64,000 nt of DNA. Source: JAPOXR01 sp965199765. Lineage in GTDB: Bacteria > Pseudomonadota > Alphaproteobacteria > Rhodobacterales > Rhodobacteraceae. The notes below the pieces were generated by a model. The model was not told where the DNA came from. It ran no database searches and saw nothing but the letters and a program-made list of their open reading frames with translations. The stretch is taken from assembly GCA_965199765.1 (NCBI GenBank), contig CBDATC010000001.1:930001-994000 (forward strand), given 5' to 3'. Each line of letters begins with the position of its first letter. Within the stretch, counting starts at the first letter, position 1. Of this stretch, positions 17,737 to 26,639 are shown one piece after another. Both the position numbers and the translations under genes were made by a program.

Positions 17737-18540
17737 GTGTCATTGTTTCATCTTCTGCTAGTGTCTGCGATCCAAGGCCTCACGGAGTTTTTGCCGATTT
17801 CCTCCTCAGGACATTTGGCATTGATTCCGATACTTACTGGCCTGCGCGACCAGGGATTGGCCATAGATGTCGCTGCACATACGGGTTCAATCGGCGCTGT
17901 ATTGCTCTATTTTCGAGCCGATTTTGCCAAAATTATTGCAGGAGTGGTTGAATTGGCGCACGGCGACAGCCGGTCTGCCGGCGCTCGGCTGGCGCTTGGT
18001 CTTATCTTCGCCACAATTCCGGTCGTTTTGGCGGGTGCTGCGATCAAACTGAGCGGGTTTGATGTTCATATGCGCAAGCTGGAAGTGATCGGGATTGCGA
18101 CTATTGCCTTCGGCATTCTACTTTTGTGGAGCGATCGGTCAGGCAAGCAGGTGAAATCGGTGTCGGACTGGACCGTTCGTGATGCGCTGATTTTCGGTTT
18201 TTGGCAGATCGCAGCCCTCATTCCTGGCGCCTCGCGATCTGGGGTGACGATCACAGCTGCAAGGTTTTGCGGATACGTTCGTCAGGATGCGGTGCGAATT
18301 TCGATGCTGATGTCTCTGCCTGTGATCATTGCAGCTACTACGTTATCCTTTTTCGAGCTCGCTGCTTCCGGTCATGGCATGACTCTGACTCAAGCCGGGC
18401 TTGTTGTCGTGTTTTCTTTTTCCGCAGCCTTGGTTTCACTTTACTTTCTTATGGGAATGCTGCGGTGGTTCAGCTTCACTCCCTTTGTGATTTATCGTTT
18501 CATTCTGGGAGGTGCATTATTAACTTTGGCTTGGCTTTGA
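17737..18540 (+). CDS. uppP: Undecaprenyl-diphosphatase (UppP/BacA)
   Basis: A 267-residue polytopic membrane protein that dephosphorylates undecaprenyl diphosphate, recycling the lipid carrier for peptidoglycan synthesis. Both signature regions are present: GLTEFLPISSSGHLA near residues 14-28 and IPGASRSGVTI near residues 164-174. At least seven hydrophobic segments are seen. The GTG at 17737 is preferred because a CCAGGAG ribosome binding site ends seven bases before it. It is a single gene divergent from gltD; the next gene downstream reads the other way. Confidence 0.96.
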   Translation: MSLFHLLLVSAIQGLTEFLPISSSGHLALIPILTGLRDQGLAIDVAAHTGSIGAVLLYFRADFAKIIAGVVELAHGDSRSAGARLALGLIFATIPVVLAGAAIKLSGFDVHMRKLEVIGIATIAFGILLLWSDRSGKQVKSVSDWTVRDALIFGFWQIAALIPGASRSGVTITAARFCGYVRQDAVRISMLMSLPVIIAATTLSFFELAASGHGMTLTQAGLVVVFSFSAALVSLYFLMGMLRWFSFTPFVIYRFILGGALLTLAWL

Positions 18541-18602
18541 GTTTGCGCTTCATTGAAATTTGTCGTTCGACCAACCAATCAGTTGGTTGCAACAACAAAC
18601 CG

Positions 18603-18708
18603 CTGCGCGGAATCCGCCTCAACGCATGAAAACCGCCGCATCCAGTCTCCGTCAACCGCCGCCGAACTGTTCCGGATTGCAAAATCAGGGGATTTTTTGC
18701 TGACACTA
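18603..18708 (+). repeat. Solo left end of the ISNCY element (copy A, internally deleted)
   Basis: This stretch matches, with about 10-15% differences, the reverse complement of the 24923-25100 end of the full-length insertion sequence. Shared blocks include GGAATCCGCCTC, CATCCAGTCTCCGTCAACCG, AACTGTTC and a terminal GACACTA. A segment present in the full copy between two CCGCCG runs is missing here, consistent with a deletion between short repeats. No transposase coding is left. Confidence 0.75.
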
Positions 18709-18739
18709 ATCTATCATTCGAAAGGTCTAACCTTGCGGA

Positions 18740-19252
18740 TCACATCCGTGACAGCCGGTCTTCGTCGTCCACGACACCAAGGATGCAACCTTCCCCGGTC
18801 CAGATCCACAACACGATGTTTAGGTCCGATTCCGGCGCGCCTTTTGCAAAGCTCCTGATCAAAAGTCCTGCAAACCCATCGGCGATGAGATTGCCAGCAA
18901 AATCCTGCGTCGGCACCGCTTGGCCGTCGAGCATCCTTGATCGCCAGGCGGGATCGGCGAGCATGTCGACTGTCATTCTGTAATGCTCAAGCGCGTCCTC
19001 GTTGCGGGTATCAAAAATTGGGCCTAGCTCGGCGGTGTAGGACACCAGAATCGTGGGTTGCAGGCTACCAACTTGGTGCGCTTCGCGGAGCGCTGTGGTT
19101 GGATCAAGTGCAGTGTAGAAGGCAGGGGCGCCCTTTGCATTGAAGCGCCCTCCATAGAGTTCAGCGCCACGTCCTGAGAGAGGCTCTCGCGCATAGACCG
19201 GGTTCAGGGCGCGATAGAGGGATCCTGTGTAGCACCCACTTTTCAGAGGCAT
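18740..19252 (-). CDS. RES-domain toxin (NAD+-degrading type) of a RES/Xre pair
   Basis: A 170-residue RES-domain protein. The domain is named after conserved Arg, Glu and Ser residues; here Arg14 (SLYRALNP) or Arg36 (GGRFNAKG), Glu57 (ALREAHQ) and Ser134 (LIRSFAKG) fit those roles. Family toxins such as MbcT and ParT deplete or transfer NAD+ and halt growth. Its ATG overlaps the stop of the upstream antitoxin gene as TGATG, the usual antitoxin-first arrangement. It lies between a solo insertion-sequence end and unrelated genes, which is in keeping with arrival by transfer. The frame is intact, so the toxin is probably functional. Confidence 0.9.
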   Translation of the reverse strand: MPLKSGCYTGSLYRALNPVYAREPLSGRGAELYGGRFNAKGAPAFYTALDPTTALREAHQVGSLQPTILVSYTAELGPIFDTRNEDALEHYRMTVDMLADPAWRSRMLDGQAVPTQDFAGNLIADGFAGLLIRSFAKGAPESDLNIVLWIWTGEGCILGVVDDEDRLSRM

Positions 19253-19602
19253 CAGGCGAAGACGCCTGCGTCGACCGCGTCGATGTATTCCAGAACCTGC
19301 TGCGCTTTGCCTTCCTGAACGAGCTGCATAGCAGTCCGTCCATCAAAGCCGGGCAGGGGCTCTGAGCGGTACCACGCATAGGCCAACAGTTCCGACCCAA
19401 AACGGGGTTCGACTTTGTTCAGCACCTCGACCAGCTCGCGCAATCGGCGCTGCGTCTTGACCGAGCTGATGCGGGTGCGGCGCTGCAAGGCGTCCTTGCT
19501 AAGACCAACGGTCATGGCGATCTCCTCAGTCGAGGTGCGCAACACCGCCGCGATCTTTCGCGGCTCGAACTGTCCGCCTGCAGCGAAGTTTGCAATGTGC
19601 AT
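19252..19602 (-). CDS. Xre/MbcA/ParS-type antitoxin (DUF2384)
   Basis: A 116-residue antitoxin that precedes the RES toxin. Its N-terminal half is helix-turn-helix-like, with TVGLSKDALQRRTRISS near residues 31-47. The C-terminal half carries the MbcA/ParS domain, with AYAWYRSEPLPGFDGRTAMQ near residues 74-93 and ending in VLEYIDAVDAGVFA. These antitoxins bind the RES toxin and repress their own promoter. The gene ends one base into the toxin start. The 237 bases upstream are AT-rich and could carry the autoregulated promoter, but no operator was picked out. Confidence 0.9.
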   Translation of the reverse strand: MHIANFAAGGQFEPRKIAAVLRTSTEEIAMTVGLSKDALQRRTRISSVKTQRRLRELVEVLNKVEPRFGSELLAYAWYRSEPLPGFDGRTAMQLVQEGKAQQVLEYIDAVDAGVFA

Positions 19603-19839
19603 GTGTTATCATACTTCGGCGATTTTTACGGTATATAGCGCCAATATTACTGAGTTTCAAGTTTCTACGGGCTCTATGCCTCCGTTTCCCATTCGTTTTC
19701 GTGTCTGGGCATCGCGCAGCGCGCAGAACAATTCCTCGGAACACAGGACTAATTGTAGTGGAAGGATTGACACATCGGTCAAACAGCAATAACTGATGAA
19801 CAGGCACGCTGGTCAGAACTGGTTTCGGATTGCATAACC

Positions 19840-20187
19840 ATGCGAAGATCGCTTTCAGTCTTTTGTGTCTGCTGTGCTCTTGCAGCACCCGCAGCCGCTG
19901 AATTACCGTTTTTGGGAGAACCGGAATACGGCGTTCGCTTGACCGACAGCGGCAAGTGCCTGGAAAGAGACAAAGTTTTTGGAAACTGTCCCGACAAGAT
20001 TACGGATTCAGGGAAGAATTCACCTCTCGGTCGCCTGTTTACCATTACTGGAGAGGCAAGAATGGGCTTGGTCTATGACGGCGAACGCCTGAACCCACGC
20101 AGCGAAGTTGAAATCACTATCCGTTTTGGAACCGTTGCCGACAACGGTCTAAGAATCGGTGCCTCCCGCACGATCGCGTCGAACTGA
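19840..20187 (+). CDS. Small secreted protein of unknown function
   Basis: A 115-residue frame with a clear Sec signal peptide: positively charged MRRSLS, a hydrophobic core and a cleavage site near APAAAEL at residues 16-22. The mature part has two cysteines 12 residues apart (GKCLERDKVFGNCPDK) that could form a disulfide in the periplasm. Its C-terminal part alternates hydrophobic residues as in beta structure. I do not recognise a family. The ribosome binding site is weak. It stands alone between the antitoxin (other strand) and the end of the NDUFA9-like gene. Confidence 0.65.
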   Translation: MRRSLSVFCVCCALAAPAAAELPFLGEPEYGVRLTDSGKCLERDKVFGNCPDKITDSGKNSPLGRLFTITGEARMGLVYDGERLNPRSEVEITIRFGTVADNGLRIGASRTIASN

Positions 20188-20220
20188 AAATTTAACCGCT
20201 GAAGACAGAACCGCGTAAGT

Positions 20221-21243
20221 CTATATTGGGCTGTGCGACGGTGTGTCAGCATCCCGAACCACTTTGGATGATTCATGGATTGCGGTGAATTGTCCCGCTG
20301 GCCTGAAACGGTACAAGTAAGACTCCATCACTGAATCCAACGCTGTCGACTCAATTCCTAACGCCTGAAACCCACGCATTTCTTCACTAACGATGTTGTC
20401 GTGTCCGAGCTGGCGGATTTGGTCAAGCGTAAGAATGTGATTTGTTAACAATCCACCGCTGACCACCTGTAAGAGGTCCCATGCCCCCGCCTTCATGCGT
20501 GCGAACGGCACTGGAATATCAAGAATCAACCTGCGTCTCCGAATGACGACAAGCATGCGTTCCAATAGCTGGCGAAATGTTAAAACTTCTGGCCCGCCGA
20601 GTTCGAACAGCCCCGATAATTCCGGGTCGTCTGCTGCGCACATCACAGCTGATGCGATATCGCCCACAAAGACTGGCTGAAACCGTGTGCAGCCACACAC
20701 AACCGGAACAACAGGTGAGAGTCGAGCAATACCCGCGAATTTATTGAAGAATTGATCTTCCGTTCCAAACACGATCGAAGGCCTTAAAATTACAGCCCTG
20801 CTGAATGCATCCCGGATCGCATCCTCGCCTTCTCCCTTTGAACTCGCATAGCGGCTTTCACTTTCCCGGTTCGCGCCGATTGAAGAAATATGAACCAGCT
20901 GTTGAACGCCGGCTTCTGCTGAAAGGCGAGCGATCCGACCGGCCGCAACGCTGTGAACGTCCTGAAACTTCTGCCTGCGCGTTTCCACTAGGATACCGAC
21001 ACAATTGACCACTAGATCTGCACCGGCAACCAACTTGGCAACTGACGCCTCAGCTCTGACATTGGAACGCACCGGCTCGACTTGACCAGGAGTTCCATAC
21101 GGCCTCACAAAATGCGCTTCGTTAGTTTGCCGCACAGCGACACGCACTCGCCAACCTGCTTTGGCCAAGCGCATCACGATATACCGACCTAAAAATCCTG
21201 ATCCACCGAAAACTGTTGCAAGCCCCGACAATGCACTCTCCAA
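20221..21243 (-). CDS. NDUFA9-like NAD(P)-binding protein (atypical short-chain dehydrogenase)
   Basis: A 340-residue Rossmann-fold protein of the complex I NDUFA9 subfamily, common in Alphaproteobacteria. The nucleotide-binding motif is VFGGSGFLGRYIV at residues 10-22. HISSIGANRESESRYASSKGEGE around residues 116-138 replaces the usual YxxxK region, and ILRPSIVFGTEDQFFNKFA, typical of this subfamily, follows. In mitochondria the homologue is an accessory subunit of NADH dehydrogenase; in bacteria the role is less certain. No other complex I gene is nearby. The start is the ATG at 21243 and the frame is complete. Confidence 0.9.
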   Translation of the reverse strand: MESALSGLATVFGGSGFLGRYIVMRLAKAGWRVRVAVRQTNEAHFVRPYGTPGQVEPVRSNVRAEASVAKLVAGADLVVNCVGILVETRRQKFQDVHSVAAGRIARLSAEAGVQQLVHISSIGANRESESRYASSKGEGEDAIRDAFSRAVILRPSIVFGTEDQFFNKFAGIARLSPVVPVVCGCTRFQPVFVGDIASAVMCAADDPELSGLFELGGPEVLTFRQLLERMLVVIRRRRLILDIPVPFARMKAGAWDLLQVVSGGLLTNHILTLDQIRQLGHDNIVSEEMRGFQALGIESTALDSVMESYLYRFRPAGQFTAIHESSKVVRDADTPSHSPI

Positions 21244-21477
21244 TTCGCAAATTGGTTTCTAATCTAATGATTTGACTCGTCAGCATCAACCAACAGAAAA
21301 CAAATGCTCAAACAAACTGTTGCCTCAAAATCGGTGGGAGGAAGGGACCGTTTACTAGGCACATATATGGAACCCGAATTGAATCGGAGGTGGGAGAGGG
21401 CGTTTGGATGCGGGCGACGATTTCAAATGACGCGACGTGATGAACCGGATTCCGACGCACATCGACGCTGAAGTGAA

Positions 21478-21984
21478 TTGGCCAAACCCGATGCTCCAGT
21501 GGTCTGTATCATCGGGGATAGTGACTTCATGATGTGTGTTCAGGAACTCGCGACCTGCGCTGCCTACAACGTACCGGTCGTTTTTCTGGTGTTGAACAAT
21601 TCCGGCTGCATTTCGATCCGCGACGGCCAAGACGCTTTAATGGGAAGGAACATCATTTCTGAATTCTCGTTTCAAGGCAAAAACGCGGATCCCTATTCCG
21701 TACGCTTTCCGGATCTTGCTAAATCCTTCGGATTTGACTTGGAGAAATCCGTCCAGGCAGTCGACCAAATCGGTTCGGCGATAAAGGCGGGATTCGATTC
21801 GGGCGGCCCCGCTTTGGTCGAGGTTCTCATCATTAGCGATGCGAGTATTGCTGCGTCGAATGTGGTGGGCTAGTGGGACGTTCCACCCGTGCCGACGGCT
21901 CCGAGCGCAGTGTTTGATGATTACGCTGCGGGACTCTCGGCGGTACAGCACCAAGATCGAGACACATCCGGATTAAGGTCTTAA
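21478..21984 (+). pseudogene. Thiamine-diphosphate-dependent enzyme, C-terminal remnant with a nonsense codon
   Basis: Only the C-terminal ThDP-binding part of an acetolactate-synthase-like enzyme remains. It begins LAKPDAPVVCIIGDSDFMMC, the conserved GDxxF cofactor segment, followed by LNNSGCISIRDGQ and PALVEVLIIS. The upstream two-thirds of the gene are missing. After the TAG at 21871 the same frame continues WDVPPVPTAPSAVFDDYAAG to a TAA at 21982, and a WDVPVP-type tail is what related enzymes have, so the TAG looks like a nonsense mutation. The substrate cannot be told. It precedes the HisD-like gene in the same direction and may be the ruin of an operon partner. Confidence 0.75.
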
Positions 21985-22131
21985 AGCACAAGGCACCGTC
22001 GGGTGATTGCATGGTGTTGGATTTAACAAGTTTGTCAGGTAACTCTCAAGCGCTGAATGGTCGATAACAGATTTGTCCTCTCTATCTCTGTTCGGCGGCA
22101 CAGGCTTGAAACTCTTTAGATCGGAAGAAAG

Positions 22132-23457
22132 ATGGCTATCCAATACCTGAAACGCGGAAAACCGTCTGCTGAACGCGCCGGTGATGAAGCTGTAGTTCGT
22201 TCCATTGTCGAGACTACGCTCGCAGATATCGAAAACCGGGGCGATGCGGCGGTGCGTGAATTGAGTAAAAAGTTCGACAACCATGAGCCACACGCTTTTA
22301 AGTTGAGTGAAAGCGAAATCACCGCTGCCATCTCCCGCCTTTCAGAACGTGAAATGGCTGATATCCGGTTCGCTCATGATCAAGTTGTACAATTTGCCGA
22401 AGCGCAACTGGCTTCGATCCGTGATATCGAAATCGAGACGCTTCCGGGAGTTGTTCTCGGTCACCGCAACATCCCAGTGCAATCGGTGGGCTGTTATGTC
22501 CCCGGCGGCAAATTTCCGATGGTCGCGTCGGCCCATATGTCGGTGGCAACTGCCAATGTTGCCAAGGTTCCTCGAATTGTTGCGATGACACCGCCCTTTC
22601 GCGGCGAGCCCAACCCGGGAGTGATCGCTGCGATGCAAATGGGCGGAGCGCACGAAATCTATGTGCTTGGCGGGATCCAAGCGATAGGCGCGATGGCACT
22701 GGGAACTGAAAGCATTGATCCTGTGCATATGCTGGTCGGGCCAGGCAATGCCTTTGTGGCGGAAGCGAAGCGGCAGCTTTTCGGTCGCGTCGGAATCGAT
22801 CTGTTCGCCGGACCGACCGAGACCATGGTTATCGCTGACGAACGGTCCGCCGATCCTGAGATATGCGCGACCGATCTCCTCGGACAAGCCGAACACGGTT
22901 ACGACAGCCCCTGTACGCTCCTGACGAATTCGCGGAAACTCGCTGAACAAAGCCTGATGGAAGTCGACCGCCTGCTTGCCATCCTTCCGACCGCGGAAAC
23001 CGCCCGTGTCAGTTGGGAAACTTATGGAGAAGTGATCGTCTGCGACACTTATGAGGAGATGCTGCGGATCGCCAATGATATCGCATCCGAGCATGTGCAA
23101 GTGATGACAGACCGTGATGATTGGTTTCTGGAACATATGCACAGCTATGGTGCGCTCTTTCTCGGCCCGAGGACAAATGTTGCTAATGGCGACAAGGTGA
23201 TCGGCACCAATCACACCCTGCCGACCAAGAAGGCCGGGCGCTATACGGGTGGTCTCTGGGTCGGAAAATTCATTAAGACGCACAGCTATCAAAGGGTATT
23301 GACTGACGAAGCAGCGACCCTCGTGGGCGAATATGGATCACGTCTGTGCATGCTTGAAGGATTCGTGGGACACGCCGAACAATGCAATTTGCGTGTCCGC
23401 CGCTTCGGAGGCATTAATGTCCCTTACGGCGAAGGTGCATCACACCAACGAATTTGA
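22132..23457 (+). CDS. HisD-family NAD-dependent dehydrogenase, probably HpsN-like (sulfopropanediol 3-dehydrogenase)
   Basis: A 441-residue histidinol-dehydrogenase-family protein that oxidises an alcohol in two steps to a carboxylate with NAD+. The zinc-ligand region LLGQAEHGYDSPC (Gln and His) is near residue 250 and the second region NVANGDKVIGTNHTLP (Asp and His) near residues 345-362. AGRYTGGLWVGKF and LEGFVGHAEQCNLRVRRFG differ from classical HisD and look more like the HpsN group, which acts on 2,3-dihydroxypropane-1-sulfonate. No histidine biosynthesis gene is adjacent. The next gene is a convergent TetR regulator, and a broken TPP enzyme lies upstream. A catabolic role is therefore more likely than histidine biosynthesis, but the substrate is inferred. 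Confidence 0.82.
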   Translation: MAIQYLKRGKPSAERAGDEAVVRSIVETTLADIENRGDAAVRELSKKFDNHEPHAFKLSESEITAAISRLSEREMADIRFAHDQVVQFAEAQLASIRDIEIETLPGVVLGHRNIPVQSVGCYVPGGKFPMVASAHMSVATANVAKVPRIVAMTPPFRGEPNPGVIAAMQMGGAHEIYVLGGIQAIGAMALGTESIDPVHMLVGPGNAFVAEAKRQLFGRVGIDLFAGPTETMVIADERSADPEICATDLLGQAEHGYDSPCTLLTNSRKLAEQSLMEVDRLLAILPTAETARVSWETYGEVIVCDTYEEMLRIANDIASEHVQVMTDRDDWFLEHMHSYGALFLGPRTNVANGDKVIGTNHTLPTKKAGRYTGGLWVGKFIKTHSYQRVLTDEAATLVGEYGSRLCMLEGFVGHAEQCNLRVRRFGGINVPYGEGASHQRI

Positions 23458-23509
23458 CGAGAGGCGAATGAAGTCAACGGATACGAAATCAACAAAGGAT
23501 TGAGAAAAC

Positions 23510-23528
23510 CCGCCGACCTAAGCGGCGG
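23510..23528. terminator. GC hairpin between convergent genes (possible terminator)
   Basis: CCGCCG at 23510-23515 pairs perfectly with CGGCGG at 23523-23528 across a seven-base loop, between the ends of the HisD-like and TetR genes. Only a short, imperfect T-rich stretch (ATTGCTGTT) follows on the plus strand, so termination strength is uncertain. Confidence 0.4.
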
Positions 23529-23566
23529 ATTGCTGTTAACCGAAATTGTCGATGCTCATCACCGGT

Positions 23567-24340
23567 TCAACCGACCGTGCTCTCCACCGGGCAGGACTGC
23601 ACGGTCTGCGCAACATTGACATCTCCGATAAGCATTGAGCCGTGCTGGGATTCGGGGGGTTTGCCACGAGAACGCGTTGGCCCCCTCCCGATCTGAGGAC
23701 TAGCAGGATTGCTGACCAATTTCAGAATGGTCTCGACATTGAATTCCAACCGCTTATCAAGGGCCGCAGAATCGAACAGGTCGCGTTCATAGAGAAAAGA
23801 ACCAGTATATCGGTTGGTAAAATAGTAGTAATTGATCGCGGCGATTGTGATGTTCAATTGAACCGCATCGATTCCTGAACAGAAATCTCCGCTCTCCTCT
23901 CCCCGCCTTAAAGTGCGCTCAACCATATGCACCAAACCGCGCATGGTGTCAGGAAGACTCTCTATGCGTCGGATATGCTTGGCTTGGTGAAGATTTTCGT
24001 TGTTGACCAAGGTGATGAATTCAGGATTTTTCAGGAAATACTGCCAAGTGAAACGCACCAGCCTTTCCAACGCCTCGGGCGGTGAAAGACTGTCCAAGTC
24101 AAGCTTTCTCTCTGCACGCCGGATATCAAGATATGCCTCTTCCAATATCCGCCGGAACAGATTTTCCTTGCTATCAAAATAATGGTAGAGCATTCTTTTG
24201 TTGACTTGAGCACGCTCGGCGATGACGTCAACCCGCGCGCCCGCGAGCCCGTTCTTCGCGAATTCTCGTTTTGCCGACTTAAGAATTCTCGCTTTTGTCG
24301 CTGCTGCATCCCGTTTGCGCCGTTCTGTCCTTTGAACCAT
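23567..24340 (-). CDS. TetR-family transcriptional regulator
   Basis: A 257-residue TetR-type repressor from the ATG at 24340 (a GTG at 24349 would add three residues). The N-terminal DNA-binding domain is clear: KARILKSAKREFAKNGLAG, then VDVIAERAQVNKRMLYHYF with the YYHF-like end of the recognition helix, and DSKENLFRRIL. The ligand-binding domain is long, and the C-terminal 40 residues look disordered and basic. It converges on the HisD-like dehydrogenase and may control it or an upstream catabolic gene; no operator was identified. RutR-like TetR proteins have a similar N-terminus, but the effector is unknown. Confidence 0.9.
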   Translation of the reverse strand: MVQRTERRKRDAAATKARILKSAKREFAKNGLAGARVDVIAERAQVNKRMLYHYFDSKENLFRRILEEAYLDIRRAERKLDLDSLSPPEALERLVRFTWQYFLKNPEFITLVNNENLHQAKHIRRIESLPDTMRGLVHMVERTLRRGEESGDFCSGIDAVQLNITIAAINYYYFTNRYTGSFLYERDLFDSAALDKRLEFNVETILKLVSNPASPQIGRGPTRSRGKPPESQHGSMLIGDVNVAQTVQSCPVESTVG

Positions 24341-24349
24341 TGCCCACAC

Positions 24350-24922
24350 TTATTTCTTTAGCTGTTCGGATCCCATAGTTCCCGACAGAACGCCTTTGAC
24401 ACATGCAATTTTGTGTTTCATCCATGATGCATGATACCGTTTGATTTCGCAATCATATCCCAAAAGTTTTAACTGCTTCACTAAGCCGGCTCACGATTTC
24501 AAGACGCCGGTATTCTTTAGGAGCGCATTTTATTCATTCTGGATTTCGCAGGTTTTGGCGCTCCTTGCATAATTCGAGTCCAGCAGGCTGCCGCATTGAA
24601 GGATAAAAGTCGGAACTTCGAAATCAAATCCAACATCCTTGAGCGGGAACTGATTCTGGTTCTGCTTGCGGTCTCAGCGATGCTTAGGGTCAATTAAGAG
24701 AAATCCACGTTTTTCGGGCTGCCGTGCGAAATGATCCTGGACACAGTTCACTTACGCTTTGAACGTGTTGAAATTGGACACACGGTTGGCGACAAAGTTG
24801 TCTTTCAAGATTTGGAATGCGATCTCCGACGGATTCTGTTCTGGGCCGCAGGCGACCGGTGCAGCAGCGAAACATTCAGCGGAATGACGAGATCCTTGAC
24901 CACATGCCATCACGATACAAAG
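24350..24922. other. Intergenic stretch between the TetR gene and the ISNCY element
   Basis: About 570 bases with no gene I can support. A plus-strand open stretch around 24570-24697 reads KDKSRNFEIKSNILEREL and then a hydrophobic tail, and may be an eroded gene end, but no family is recognised. The TetR promoter should lie at its left edge. Confidence 0.4.
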
Positions 24923-25100
24923 TAGTGCCAGTTTAGAAACCCCCTGATTCTGCATTTTAGAACAGTTCAACGGCGGTTGACGGAGACTGGATGCGGCGGC
25001 TTTCGGGTCTCCGCGGCTGGATTTCCGGCTGATTTCCGACATTTCGACGGGTCTGCCGGCGGTTTTAGTGCGTCGAGGCGGATTCCGCGCACACCTGTCC
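24923..25100 (-). repeat. Left-end segment of the ISNCY element (copy B, intact reference)
   Basis: Non-coding end of the element beyond the transposase stop. It contains TTCAACGGCGGTTGA, itself nearly palindromic, and GGAGACTGGATGCGGCGG. Copies A (18603-18708) and C (53850-53951) are its reverse complement without any transposase attached. Confidence 0.75.
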
Positions 25101-25148
25101 TGTGGCCCGAATGGGCGGCGGTGATTTCCGCTGCGGAGGGGAGGGCCG

Positions 25149-26576
25149 TCAGGCCGGAAGCGGCGGCGGGCCCCGGCCTTTGCACCGCCAGGCGTTGATC
25201 GTGGTTCCGATTTTCTGGATGTTGGCGGCGCAGACGGCAAGGCCGGTCATGCGGGCGAAGCCGTCCGCGCCGTAGGACAGGATCCGGTCCAGGCCTTTAT
25301 GCTCCAGTTCGTTGATCGCGGATTCGACCGCGGAATGGGCCCTTCGCGCTTCGGCATAGCCGGGGGCGGCTTCCCGCTCCCGGTCCGCTTTGCCGCGGCG
25401 GCCTTTTTTGTTCATCACCGGCATTTCGGCGATATCGCCAAGGGCCGCCAGGATGCCGGGCGACCAATACCCTTTGTCCAGGCTGAAGACGCCGATCCGC
25501 CCGAACCGCGCGCGGATCCGTTCGGCCAGAGGAATGATGCTTTCCCGGTCGCCGCCGGTCCACTGGATCTCCCAGTCCAGCTTGTAGCCCAGCCGGTCCA
25601 CCGCGATGGAGACCGGCACGCCGAGTTCGACCGGCCGACCGGCCTTGCCCTTCGATATCCACCTCGTGTGCGGCTCGTGCACCGAGAAGATCTTATCCCC
25701 GTGCGGAACCATGTCTCCGTCGATCAGGCGGGTGCGGACATGGCCCGAAAGCTTAGCCGCCATAGCGCAGTATCTCCAGATCGCCCCGACAGCCGGCCGC
25801 TCGGCGGCCAAAACCGGTTCCGGCAGATCAAGAAGAGTCTCCCTCACCCTCTTGATCAGCGAAGCGGACTGCTCCAGCAGGTCCCGGACCTGCGCGGAGC
25901 TGTCAACGCTTGTCCGGCGGAGCCGCCGCGCCAGCCGGCTGGAGCGGTTCCCGAGCTTGGCCTTCAGATGCTTGTGCTGCCGCCAGCCTTTGATGTTCCT
26001 GCGGGCGCACAGCCTGCCGGTCTCGCGCACCGCGCAGCCCACCGCTTCGGAAAGCAGACGGTGGTCGACCGGATGTTCGACGTCGGTCTCCACAACAAAC
26101 GAATCCGCCTTCACATCGACCGGACCGCGGTGCTTCACGATCCTGTGACCGAGCTGCATGATTTTATTGTTGACGAACCGAAGCGTATCCTCGTCGAGAA
26201 GCTCCGTCAGATTGTACGCGATCCGGGGAGACTTGAACTGATCATGATAATCCGGACACTGCAGCATGATCCGGATTTCGGCATGCCTGCACATCTCCTC
26301 AAGACGGTCGAAGTCGCAGTTGAGCCCCTGCTTCAAAATGCCAAGCACAAGAACCTGCCAGAAACTCATGCCCGGACGGCCGTTCTCAAGGCTGGCCCGT
26401 TCCGAATGCTTCGCCTCCATGTGAGCCAAAACCGCGTGACGGGACTGCTCGTCGCAGTAAAGCGCCTTCAGGCCGCTCAGCAGACGGGGAATGTCGTCCC
26501 GCGACTGCTCGTTGATCTGAAGTTCCTCGATCGGAACATGAAACAGTTGAAGATTTTTCTCAAATGTGGTTCTCAT
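25149..26576 (-). CDS. ISNCY-family transposase (ISDol1 group)
   Basis: A 475-residue DDE transposase. The start is the ATG at 26576; the N-terminus MRTTFEKNLQLFHVPIEELQ and GRPGMSFWQVLVLGILKQGL near residues 73-92 are typical of the ISNCY/ISDol1 group. Catalytic acids are likely in VKADSFVVETDVEHP (about residue 170-185), FSLDKGYWSPG (about 380) and AHSAVESAINELEHKGLD (about 430). The frame is unbroken, so the element may still be active. Its codon use is strongly GC-rich, unlike most neighbours, as expected of a recent arrival. A 431-codon open frame on the opposite strand is only a shadow of this GC-rich gene. Confidence 0.93.
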   Translation of the reverse strand: MRTTFEKNLQLFHVPIEELQINEQSRDDIPRLLSGLKALYCDEQSRHAVLAHMEAKHSERASLENGRPGMSFWQVLVLGILKQGLNCDFDRLEEMCRHAEIRIMLQCPDYHDQFKSPRIAYNLTELLDEDTLRFVNNKIMQLGHRIVKHRGPVDVKADSFVVETDVEHPVDHRLLSEAVGCAVRETGRLCARRNIKGWRQHKHLKAKLGNRSSRLARRLRRTSVDSSAQVRDLLEQSASLIKRVRETLLDLPEPVLAAERPAVGAIWRYCAMAAKLSGHVRTRLIDGDMVPHGDKIFSVHEPHTRWISKGKAGRPVELGVPVSIAVDRLGYKLDWEIQWTGGDRESIIPLAERIRARFGRIGVFSLDKGYWSPGILAALGDIAEMPVMNKKGRRGKADREREAAPGYAEARRAHSAVESAINELEHKGLDRILSYGADGFARMTGLAVCAANIQKIGTTINAWRCKGRGPPPLPA

Positions 26577-26639
26577 GGCATTACCTTTTGTTGAAGATTC
26601 GCCTATTTGACACAATATCTGGGCGAATCTTCCACTTTT

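Noticed and set aside
25299..26594. 431-codon open frame on the plus strand
   Set aside because: It lies wholly antisense to the ISNCY transposase and is kept open by that gene's GC-rich codons.
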